Shown piece after piece: positions 9,022-18,265 of a DNA stretch of 20,913 nucleotides. Made by a program: the position numbers and the translations under genes. Where the stretch lies: assembly GCA_015501055.1 (NCBI GenBank), contig JADNYV010000591.1:1-20913 (forward strand), given 5' to 3'. This stretch comes from Mucidula mucida. Lineage: Eukaryota > Basidiomycota > Agaricomycetes > Agaricales > Physalacriaceae. The notes beneath the pieces were generated by a model that made no database searches, was not told the DNA's origin, and saw nothing but the letters and a program-made list of their open reading frames with translations. Within the stretch, counting starts at the first letter, position 1; every line of letters begins with the position of its first letter.

Positions 9022-9550
9022 TGTTAGCGACTGACTAAGCCACGAGACTCAACCAGGTACCACAGCAAGAACTAAGGAAGAAAGTGTTCGCGTTCGTAAG
9101 ACTAGGCTAGGCCAGGTGTATAAACGAGATCGGAACTAAAGTACAATGATACTACACTACTGCTTATATACTAGTAAGTCTGTGTTTGAAGCTCCTTGTC
9201 CATACGCGTTTCCACTAGGGATGCTCCACGCCCTTGACCCAGTGTTGTATGCTACTAGTCCGTGAAACCATTAAATACGAGTGGTGACTGCATGTAAGTA
9301 ATAATACTGAAACGACCATGTGTGCTACGAGTGTCGGTGGTGTGTATACAATAGGGAGTCCATGAGGTATCGGCATGTATGATGTCATCCATGTGTTGGG
9401 CGTGTGTCCGACATGAGTACGGCTTCGGTAATGAAAAGGGGTATGATCGGTGACGAAACAGATGATGAAACGGTCCGTTGGTTGATAAGACAAGGCTCCC
9501 GATAAGATATGATAAGATGTGAAAATGTGAAAATATGGCGATTCATAACA
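9022..9550 (-). repeat. Inverted third LTR
   Basis: Complete 529-base LTR in minus orientation: U3 end at 9550 (TGTTATGAATCGCC read on minus) and U5 end at 9022. By eye it mixes variants otherwise seen separately in the two plus-strand LTRs. Its U5 end is joined to gag-pol junction DNA where a PBS would be expected. Flanking bases (GTACT before, GCAGG after) are not a target duplication. Confidence 0.95.
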
Positions 9551-9552
9551 GC

Positions 9553-10124
9553 AGGTGGGTCAAGGCCGAGATCAATAGGGATTGGCAAAGCGGGATGGGA
9601 AACTGGGGTATGGGGTTTGGAGACCAGGAATAATACAGGGGATACAGGTGCAGATTCCTGGATTTGAACCGGTTCTGGGAACAGCGGGGGTAGTGAGTGA
9701 GTGACTGGTACTGGTTGTATTGACAACTCAGCTGGGGCCTCTCTTGAGGTAGCAGCAGCGCTCTGTGCTAGCTCTCTGTGGTGTTGCTCTAAGCATTGTT
9801 GGGCACCGGCAAAGTCTTCTGAGTTGAGGTAGACTTTTTCACCGTCTTCCAGGAGGATGTACTAGGATTCTTCGACATTGTCAAAGTAGGTTGTGTCCCA
9901 GTTACCGGCGAGGTTGATGATCCAGTGGTTTCCGTTGGTTTTGTTAAAGACGACGCCGGGAGGAAGCGAGGGTAGCTCAGCGTCAGCGGAGAAGCGCGCA
10001 ATGGTGAAGGTTTGTCGGTGCGTGGGCGAAGCTCACGCGGGAACTGGTGATGTCGAACCTGTATAGCCCAAGGCAGCGCTTTGAAGTTAAGTTCTTCAGT
10101 GGTCAACGTACGGGGAGGTGGCAT
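9553..10124 (-). pseudogene. Decayed ORF of unknown family
   Basis: On the minus strand a frame opens at ATG 10124 (MPPPRTLTTEELNFKALPWA). It shifts by one base near 10010-10020 (FTIARFSADAELPSLPPGVV), runs through NGNHWIINLAGNWDTTYFDN, meets a TAG at about 9862-9864, and continues open through EDGEKVYLNSEDFAGAQQ to a proline-rich tail (VSHPALPIPIDLGLDPP) that runs directly into the LTR at 9550. Good codon-like composition across the break suggests a once functional protein. I do not recognise the family. A multi-copy element gag-like protein or a host gene cut by the LTR are both possible. An upstream minus-strand TATATATA (about 10432-10444) could have belonged to its promoter. Confidence 0.45.
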
Positions 10125-10719
10125 GTCTTTCAGACGCAAACAAGTAGCTCGGGGGGCGAGATTGGGTTGGGATTTGACTGATCGGTCGGTGAGCATGCAC
10201 GAGCGAGGCAGGCGAGGTGGATGTAAAAGAGTTCGTCAATGTGTCAAGAACGGAGTCTGGTGTAAACCAAATAACCACCCAAGTTGCATGGAGATGGGGG
10301 AACAATGGAGACAAGAGGCAAAGATGATGATAAGGTGGAGTAGGAGCAGGTCAGGCTCAATACAGTGCAGGGGGCTACCGAACAGTGTAGAGACAAAGTT
10401 GACAAACTGAGGAATCTACCTAGAAAGGCCGTGTATATATATAGAGTTTGTGGCTGTGTAGACAATAGAATGGTTCAAAGTTAAACAAGAGGCAGTGTGA
10501 ATCGCGTCATGGGGTGATGGACAGGTGACAGGCTATGCTGATGGGCTATACCTGGATCAGGCCTGGGCCAAGGCAGTGCGGAGCAGACCCGAAGCGCATG
10601 ATATGTGATGATGGAAGAGTGTGGTGTTGACGCAATGACGAGGTGGACCGAGGTGGGGGCAACAGAATAGAGGCAATTTGTGACAATGACATCATTCTCA
10701 TCACCCACTCGAATGCTGT
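10125..10719. other. Region without a supported gene
   Basis: About 595 bases. The only feature noted is the alternating TATATATATA run near 10432-10444. Open frames on both strands here (for example 10081-10410 plus and 10481-10732 minus) have no recognisable motif or coding-like pattern. Confidence 0.4.
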
Positions 10720-11128
10720 CTACGCAAAGCATTCATTGATGTCTCCCTTCTGAAAATTAGTACAAATGTAGTTCAAGTATGCATGATAGATATTCTCAAA
10801 GGTTTGAGGCCAAAAGGTTTCCTTGTTCAAGAAATACACTCGAACTAACCACTTCTAGGTGATTATCCGCTCCACCGGTACGGATAGTACTTATGATACG
10901 AGTGTGTGGGGTTTCACCGTACTTACATCACACCGGGCTGTTGCACGCCAATCTGGAGTGGCTTTCTGTATCTTTTTGACCTGGGCGAAGAGATGTTTTT
11001 GTTTTTCGACCCCCAAGACCTGTGTACTAAGCAAAGTTAGATATATGGACTGAGCATACATGGAAGGCATGCACACCATATCGTTTGTGATGATTGATGG
11101 TTTTGGGATCATTGAGGAGTTGGTTCAT
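10720..11128 (-). CDS. Possible small three-exon gene, 98 residues, unknown function
   Basis: Three minus-strand open blocks join in frame at plausible splice sites: exon 1 11128-11060 (ATG at 11128), exon 2 11019-10927, exon 3 10854-10720 (TAG). Intron 1 (11059-11020, GTATGC...ACACAG with TCTAAC as branch site) is only 40 bases. Intron 2 (10926-10855, GTAAGT...CCTAG) is 72. Both are phase 0. Total 297 bases, 98 residues, basic and aromatic (HKRYGVHAFH, QKHLFAQVKKIQKATPDW, YFLNKETFWPQTFENIYHAY). I do not recognise it. It may be the 3' end of a longer or decayed gene, since the frame upstream of the ATG reaches a stop near 11180. Confidence 0.4.
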
Positions 11129-11482
11129 GAAAGAAAGAGTTGAAAATTCGTTGACACAGCGGCAACCAACATGACTTCATCTCGGCACGCGTACATAAAT
11201 CAGAGATGAATAGGCCTTGTTCGAACTTCGAAGTAAGTAGAGCACCTCCTCACACGACGTACTCTAACAGAATGGCTTCAAGGTGAAGTAGCATACAACG
11301 CTCAAAAGGGAAGCGAAACCACGATAGAATACCCAACAATTGTGCAATGGACCAGGCGGTGAGACTTTAAACCAGAATGAGTTAGATATCACGTGTCACA
11401 AAGGGATCTCTGCTTGTGCGACGTGCACTGAGCGTCAAGTCAAAGAACGCATCTCTTCAACAAGCAGTTAGTCTGACTTTGA
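11129..11482. other. Intergenic region, nothing identified
   Basis: About 350 bases between the small minus-strand reading and the F-box gene. No repeat, RNA gene or clear promoter motif was seen. Confidence 0.4.
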
Positions 11483-13082
11483 ACTTGTCGGAACGATATC
11501 TCATGCCTTTTAGTGTCAAGCCAATGTCAGAATTGTGATCCTCGCTCTTTCTTCGAGGCTCTTGAATCATCCCCATTCCATGCTCATCTTGGAAGATGTA
11601 TCGCTTTTGATACGCCACCACATGAGCGACGTGCCATCCTAGACTCTGTGCGGAAGATTGAACAGGACATGTCGTCGTGTCAGGAGCGTATTGTACATCT
11701 CACTGCCGCCTTAAGTTCCCTGGAAGAAATGCGCACGTCACACATCGGGCTCTTTCCACCTATTCACACGCTTCCCGTTGAAGTGTTGCTGAAGATCTTT
11801 TTCTCTCTGTGCCGAAGTTGTATGAATACTCCTCAATTGCTGGCGGACCATGGGGCCTCGGACACGTCTGTCGCCTTTGGAGGCAAATAACCTCGGCGCC
11901 TTCGTCGCTCTGGTCGTTCACGCTCTGTCGGCCGTCACCGTCATGGGGCTACTCCAGACAGGGCAGTACCTCTCTACTGAGCACTATTTTCCAGAGGTCG
12001 TCACCCTTGTCGTTTGACTACGAGCTAGACCCCAGTGGGAGGACCATTGACATTCTCAGAAGCCATTCCCTGCGCTGGTACAACATCGCCATCCGTGGGA
12101 GGGCACGAGACTTTCTGAAGCTGGGAGACGTCGGACAGTTGCCGCTTTTGGAGACTGTAGTACTTCAGATCAGAGATTCTGAGGGAATCACGCAACATAC
12201 CCTTGCACAAATCCTTGAAATCTTTCAGTATGCACCTAAGCTGCAGGCCCTCGGAATATATGGCTACCCGTTGAAAGGCATTCCCAATCCAATTTCCGTC
12301 TTTCCGTGGCACCAGCTCAGACATCTTGTCGTTTCCCTTTGCTCCACGTTTCTTCTTGACTGCCAATTACTCGTTCATTGCCCCCATCTACGGTCATACA
12401 TCACCAGGTCTAGCCAGGAACCAGGACCATTGGACACTGTGATTCATTCGAAACTCAAATTACTTGATGCCGAGCATGTTGGGCTCCTCCGTTATCTTCA
12501 GTGCGCGGCTTGAGAGAACTTAGAATTCATGTTGTAAGTTCTGACATGTGCGAGGGCGAAGGCTTTTTAGAGGATTGCATACTTGCTCTCAGGACCTTTC
12601 TAGCGCAATCACCACTACTCGCTACTGTTTCTGTCGATGCGTCATATAGTTCAAGACGTGTCTCTTCTCTTCTTTCCACATTCACGTCCGCGTCCATCCG
12701 AACATACAAGCTAGAGGTCCCTGGGTGCAGTACGGACCTCAAACTGTTGATCGCTTCCGCTACACCGTTACTACTCCCACGCATGATTCATTTCGAGTGC
12801 ACGAGCAGCCAATATCACGGTCCGATGACGATCAAGTTTATTCAATCGCTCCTCGACGGCATTAAATCCCGCTGGCATGTTGAAAGAAGAGAGGTGGCAA
12901 AGTTACGAAGTGTTCGCCTCTGTTCTGAGTGTGTCATGATTGTCGAAGGAGCGGAAGAGTTGTTCTCCATGATGGACTGCCTTCGAGTGCTAAAAGCAGA
13001 GGGTTTAGATATAGTGGTCTTTCAATCTTGCAGTGAGCTACTTTTTGTTATTGTATCGCCTGATAAGCTCAACGATTTCTAG
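11483..13082 (+). pseudogene. F-box/LRR-type gene, broken by two frameshifts
   Basis: Three overlapping plus-strand frames make one protein of agaricomycete F-box type. The first (open from 11483 to 11890) has a coiled N-terminus (RRAILDSVRKIEQDMSSCQERIVHLTAALSSLEE) followed by the F-box core IHTLPVEVLLKIFFSLC. The F-box continues in the next frame (GPWGLGHVCRLWRQITSAPSSLW, about 11846-11910, to 12513). A second shift near 12500 leads to RGLRELRIHV and on to a TAG at 13080-13082. Each shift behaves as one missing base, and no intron with proper ends explains either. There is also no in-frame ATG near the expected start. F-box proteins recruit substrates to SCF ubiquitin ligases, and the LRR-like rest would bind them. 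Either a pseudogene or a gene with sequence errors. Confidence 0.7.
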
Positions 13083-13471
13083 ATGACGGCTTGACTCGTC
13101 AACAGCTGTTGTGACCTTGAACATGAGACGCTGACGGGGAGACGCATCGATAGGGAACGGTACTGTTAGTAGCAGTGTTACGCTCGAAAGAGCTATACAA
13201 TTTTGTTACTTCCGCGTGAACTCAGTTGCCATTACACATTGTCTTCATCGTGAGGGAGTGAGCACTGAGCTCTGACTATGGTTAGGGATGGCACCACGTA
13301 GGATGCGACCGAATTCTACTCTTAGCCTCTGGAAATCTTTACCACCAATTGCTCCTCACTAAGATACCTGGACGCGACGGATAGCGCGAAATTGACACCA
13401 GAAAGCTCCAGTACATAAAAATATCCGAATAATAGGAAGAAACAACAAGCCATGTACGATACAAGTCACTA
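13083..13471. other. Intergenic region between convergent genes
   Basis: About 390 bases between the 3' ends of the F-box gene and VPS35. It presumably holds both 3' UTRs, and I see no gene or repeat. Confidence 0.5.
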
Positions 13472-16400
13472 CTACCGCCCTAAACCCATCTTCAAAACAG
13501 CCCCAATTATGTCGACCTCTGACCATGGACCTTCAGTTGACGCGCTTTGTCTCCGCTGGATATGAATCAGACTATTACGGAAGTGTCGGATGATCATATC
13601 GGGGGTCTGCACGCCTTCAAGGAGACCAGGTGGCGCCCGCTGTGAGGGATGAACATCAGGTGAAGTTATGTTATCCAACTTCTGCGCAATCAGTTGCACC
13701 AGACTGCTAATGTACTTGGGCGTAACCTTCCAACGATGTAAGCTCAGAAAAGGTCGTTTCTGGACGACTTACCTCGGTAGCGCCGTGGTCCAGATAGTAC
13801 AAATATTGATCCAAAGTATCGCAGTACAACTGTGTAGTCACAATCTCCTCAATCGCTGAATTTGCGATTCGGATCGTCTTCTGCATACATTCAAGTACAC
13901 GTTTTCCATCGCGATAAGGATACTATGGAAGAAAAAACGTCAGACGCAGAAACTCGATCCATGTTGACACTCACCGCCTTCGTGGTGTTCTGTAAAGGGT
14001 CTTCCTTCGGCGTCGGCGGTTGTTCCTTGACTTCCTCTGTCTCTTCTTCCGGAGGAGGCAGAGCCTGCCACCACAGGTGACTGGCCAACCCCACCGCTGT
14101 CGCTTGGTGGCTTTTCTTTAATAGTTTAGCACCGTGCAAGGCGGCTTTGGTGATAAGAGTGTCGTAATTATCAGCAGTGAAAACCTTCGCGCTATAGAGG
14201 GTTCCGATAATGAGTGTGATAGCCTGCAGTTGGGCCCGAGACTCCGATATGTTGTCCTCGTATACGCTGAATGCTTGGACGTAGAGATCATAAGTCAGGT
14301 CTTCAAACCCACACTCGTCCGCTATCTGTGCAGCCAACAGGAAAAGACGTAACGCAATAGTTGGCGCTTCAACCTGCGTTGCCAGTATTGACGTTAACTG
14401 ACGGGCGAACTTGAGTATGCCTTCGACTTGCGACTTCCAATCCTCTTCCTACGTATCACATTAGTGAAGAAGTTGGAAGGAGATAGGGATTTAAAACGAA
14501 CTAAATGTTCCCGGGTCTTATATCTCCTACACAGTTTGATGGACGACGTGATCAACGCTGGGAATGTGAACCTCATTCGTTCTCCACCAAGATCGAAATG
14601 TCTTCGCGCCACTTGCATCAGTTCAAACTGAACGCTGAGCGACTCGGCGCGGAACAGATGAACCATACGCGCAACCCATCCTTGCTCTTCTGCCATCTCT
14701 TCTCGTTCTACAGAGTATGGTCCCCGGCGAGAGTCTTTCGCATGAGGTTGTGTGCCGTTTACAGCAGTTCCGCCCATTGCATCGGTCTGATCTTTGATGA
14801 GAACGTGGCATAGTTCAAGAACGCCATCAACATCCTCGGGTGTCTCGATGATAGTCTCGTTCTTCAAGACCGATGATATTATGGATTGGGCGATGGAACG
14901 ACGTGTAGAAAAGAGTTGGCGGGTTAATAGAGGGACATAGTTCGGAATTGCCAGAAGAGTCAGAACAGATTGATAGGAATTGATGGGCGCTACAAGTAGA
15001 GCAGAAAGATTTGACGCAGTTTGTTGAGCATGAAGATCGGGACTATCAGAGTATTCCTTGATTTTGTCCGCTGCGTAAGCGAGGACCTGGTCGACATATT
15101 CGAGCCTATCGGGGTAGCAACTGAGTGATAGATTGGTGAGGGACACGAAGAGTGCCGTGATGTCTTGGATGGAGAGATCGGGGCGGGCCTTAATGAGCTC
15201 CACCACTTGTTTCCAAAACACCTCGAATAGTTGGACGTCCTCTGGCACGCCTCGGAATTTGCGAACCGAAGACCCAGCCGTTTCTTTGCCTTTGTCCTCC
15301 GCAGGAACACCATTCGCCGTTGGCTCCGGACCTGATTCAGGCTCGGAAGCACTGGTAGTTGTGGGGGACGTCGGCGTGCCCCACGCGTTCTCCTCAGCGG
15401 TGGACGTGGTAGGCGAAGAGACGGTGCCATTTTCGCGAGCACGAGCCTTCTGAAATTTGACCTTTTCCGCTAATCTTTTAGCAGCAGCTTCCTCTTGACG
15501 TTTTGTCTCCTCTGGGTCCTCGTTTTCGGCCTCTCTTGCAGCGTAGGCCGCGAGGCGATCAATAAGCGCGATGACTATGGACTTGATGTTGACTTTCGGA
15601 TGTAAATGGGCGGTCGCCGTCAGGAATGGACCCAAGGAATGGAGATGGAACTCGTCCGTAAAGACTTGAATGACGACCTCCATCAGATATTCCTGAGCAA
15701 TGACGTCTTTGCAATTTACAACCTGCTCAAGAATGCCGGGAAGAATGATGCGTTGATAGAGATCCAAATCAACGCCGTCGAGTTGACTTAGTCGGACAAG
15801 ATTAGTCCCAACCAGGATTCGCAGCTCGCGTCGTTCCATCTCGCGTTTCTCTCGGTCTCGGGAATGACCTTGGTGTTGCAAGCGGACCCAAAGCTTGTTC
15901 ATTTCGATAAAATTGGTTAAGACGAAGGTGATGGAGTCGTTGAGGTTTCCCATTGGTCTAACACGAAGTCAACACGAGCCCATAAAGTAGACGAAACAAC
16001 GTACCCTTCATCGGCGCCAATAGGTAAATGGTCCCTTGTCTGCCCACTAAGATAATGCCGTAGGAATAGACCGCGAACAGGATGCAAGACGCCACGAGAC
16101 ATCTCCATCATATCCTTCATGATTTCTTTGACAGGCGCGTCTGGTATAGACATGTAGACTGCGCCGACTGTTATCATGAGATATAGCCGAGGAATGATGT
16201 TGCCAGCATATTGCACCAATTCGTAGAGGTCTGCAAGGTGGTGTCGGCCTGAAGTGTGGGCGTCGTATAGATAATTTGATAGGTGTCGTAGCGCATCAAA
16301 AACAGCCATGTCTAGAGCAAAAATAATTCAGACAGGGTGGGGAGTTGAGTCGCGATTACGCACAGAGCTCGTAATATTGTTTGGGCGACAACGACGACGT

Positions 16401-16608
16401 CCGAAGCTCACCCAGCATCAGACTAGCGCTTTTCAATGCGTCCATTAACTGGTCCATTTCCTGGTGAGAATGGGTAATGTCAAAATATGAGCACCCCCAT
16501 TACAAGCTGCGGACGTACAAGGTTCCTCTTCATCTGTTGGACCTGGATTTTGACAGTGTTCAGCGCCTCGCTGAGCATCTTCCCTTCCTCCACCACTGGG
16601 AGCGCCAT
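13472..16608 (-). CDS. VPS35: VPS35, retromer cargo-recognition subunit
   Basis: Seven minus-strand exons: 16608-16519, 16460-16364, 16311-16005, 15957-14502, 14448-13975, 13922-13773, 13726-13472. All join in phase at GT...AG introns of 46-58 bases, for 942 residues, the usual Vps35 length. The N-terminal block ([46 protein letters not shown]) is diagnostic. The PRLYLM motif at residues 103-108 is the Vps26/Rab7-binding element. An acidic, Ser/Thr-rich linker (about 307-397) interrupts the alpha-solenoid, as in other fungi. The C-terminal half ([43 protein letters not shown]) binds Vps29 in known structures. The protein retrieves cargo from endosomes to Golgi or plasma membrane. ATG 16608 is chosen because it directly precedes the conserved block. 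No damage seen. Confidence 0.95.
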
Positions 16609-16738
16609 GATGGACCAGAAAAGGGCAAGCTACCTCAAGCTTGTTGGGGTAGCACTGGAGGAAGTATTCCGCTTGTTTGGTTTGTTTGGCGACACGTTTG
16701 GTACATATGTATGACGCAGCCACTTTCCATCCACTGCC
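16609..16738. promoter_or_regulatory. Divergent intergenic promoter region, VPS35 / palmitoyltransferase
   Basis: Only 130 bases separate the start codons of two divergent genes, so both promoters and 5' UTRs must overlap here or extend into the neighbouring genes. No TATA box is evident. Confidence 0.6.
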
Positions 16739-18130
16739 ATGATCTGTTCGCGTACTGTCTTCCGCTGCTTCAAAGCCTTAGAACGTTTGGGCGACCGTAT
16801 CACCGGTGCGGCAGGACCGTACTTTGTCGGGCTAGCCGTTCTACTAATCTCGACCGGCGCGATATGTTTCTGTAAGCTCTTCCTCTGACTTCACGCACGT
16901 CTCAATGCTGTACTAGTTGACGTGATCATGCCTTCACTATCATATCCCCTCATTACTGGACCTATTTGCATCCTAATTTCACTCAATCTCTTCTTGCATT
17001 ATTACTATGTCTGCACAATACCACCAGGCTTCGTAGACGCGCCCATGCAACTTGCTGGAACCAGTCGTCTCTGGGCGCAGCCACTAAATAAGACGCGCCC
17101 TCTGACCTGGTCATCGAATCTAAATATCACTCGAGCAAATATCACCGTCTGTAGAAAATGTGCTCAGAGGAAACCTGAAGTGAGTGATCATATCCAGAGT
17201 AATAGACTGCGCTTCATTGAGTACGAGAACGTAGAGGACGCACCATTGTCGAATCTGTAATCGATGTGTACTAAAATACGATCATCATTGTCCCGTCAGT
17301 ACACTCTTGCTGATCTTGTCGTTGTCTAACGGTTTATCAGTGTATGTCGTTAACTAAAAGAGTTTGGACCTGGCTGACGGCCTGACAGGGATAAATCAAT
17401 GCGTTGGTCTCCACAATGAGCGTCATTTCGTCATGTTCATGGCCTACCTCTGTCTATCGTCTCTCTGCTTCGTTTCGCTTGGCTATGAACAACTATTTCT
17501 CGCTCTCGGCGTTTCCTATCGAGTGTGCATGCTTTTTGATGACTCTCTACTTCTCTTACATGGTCGTATAGGTGGTCTGGCCTTATCATGTACCGCCTCT
17601 GGCTTACATGCTCCTCTATATCTTGTCTGCAGTCATTGGACTAGCGGTAGGCATAATGTGTTCATACCACCTATGGATGATTATGCAAGGGGAAACTTCA
17701 GTAGAATCTCAAGACCATGAGCATTATCGCCGAGTCGCCTCAGAGAGAGGAGAGGTACCTTCTTACCTTGTATCTGAGTATTTGCTTGCTCGCTAAACAA
17801 AATTTAGACTTTTGTGAATTCCTATGATCTTGGGTGGGTTTATAGTTCGCCTTCACTCCTCATGGTTTACCCAGTTACCCGCCCAGGAAACTTCAGAATC
17901 TGAGATTGTTCTTCAATATTGGCCCTACTGGATAGTAAGCCCATAGTATCCATACCTTGGCTTACCTATCAACGCCCGTTTCTAGCTCACACTGGACCCT
18001 GTTCGTGCCACTCCGAGTACAACCGTATACCGACGGCAACGCTTGGGCTCGTCCAGCAGGATATGAACGACATAGAGGTGTACGGGAAGGCGAAGAATTG
18101 ACGGATGACGAGGAAACCTCAGAAACATGA
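16739..18130 (+). CDS. DHHC palmitoyltransferase (protein S-acyltransferase), with 1-nt exon
   Basis: Nine exons: 16739-16871, 16917-17179, 17235-17294, 17341 (one base), 17389-17522, 17572-17754, 17808-17833, 17887-17934, 17986-18130. All are in phase, giving 330 residues. Membrane spans are near residues 27-47 and 55-78. The zinc-binding cysteine-rich domain (CRKC at 123-126, RTHHCRICNRC at 133-143) carries the catalytic DHHC at 148-151. Two further spans are near 166-190 and 205-228. TSVE (239-242, the TTxE motif) and NSYDLG (262-267, PaCCT-like) follow, with an acidic C-terminus. The family transfers palmitate to cysteines of substrate proteins at endomembranes. The substrate is unknown, and I cannot tell whether it is the orthologue of a named yeast Pfa protein. 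The one-base exon supplies T of the Trp codon in DHHCPW. Confidence 0.9.
17295..17388 (+). other. Two adjacent introns flanking a single-nucleotide exon (T17341)
   Basis: Intron 17295-17340 (46 bases) starts GTCAGT, has CTAAC as branch site and ends ATCAG. Intron 17342-17388 (47 bases) starts GTATGT, has CTGAC and ends GACAG. The base between them, T17341, joins CCC (Pro152) and GG at 17389-17390 to form TGG (Trp153) of DHHCPWINQCVG. Removing the whole 94 bases as one intron gives CCC-GGA-TAA, an immediate stop. Confidence 0.8.
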
Positions 18131-18265
18131 TCACTCACGAACAATAGTAAACTAATGACGTTCCCTGATGGACGCTCGGATTTCTACGTGACAAACAGGA
18201 TCCATTATTCCAAGAGTAGTACATAGCGCAAACCAGTGTGGAATCATAACAATATAAGTACAAAT

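Noticed and set aside
939..9550. Repeat-induced point mutation as the cause of element decay.
   Set aside because: Most lesions are single-base indels, and the copies remain very similar without heavy C-to-T change.
934..9555. Target-site duplication for the whole 939-9550 block.
   Set aside because: AGGGC before and GCAGG after do not match, and GTACT before the inverted LTR is not repeated after it.
10481..10732. Minus-strand 83-residue ORF.
   Set aside because: No motif, overlaps the stop of the better supported spliced reading, and has no coding-like pattern.
13862..14080. Plus-strand ORFs opposite VPS35 (also 14505-14813 and 15133-15453).
   Set aside because: Antisense shadows of conserved VPS35 exons.
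16445..16723. Minus-strand 92-residue ORF over the VPS35 start.
   Set aside because: It is a different frame running through VPS35 exon 1 and intron 1. The spliced VPS35 frame explains the region.
17295..17388. One 94-base intron in the palmitoyltransferase gene.
   Set aside because: It gives CCC-GGA-TAA and loses the conserved Trp. It would also be nearly twice as long as the gene's other introns.
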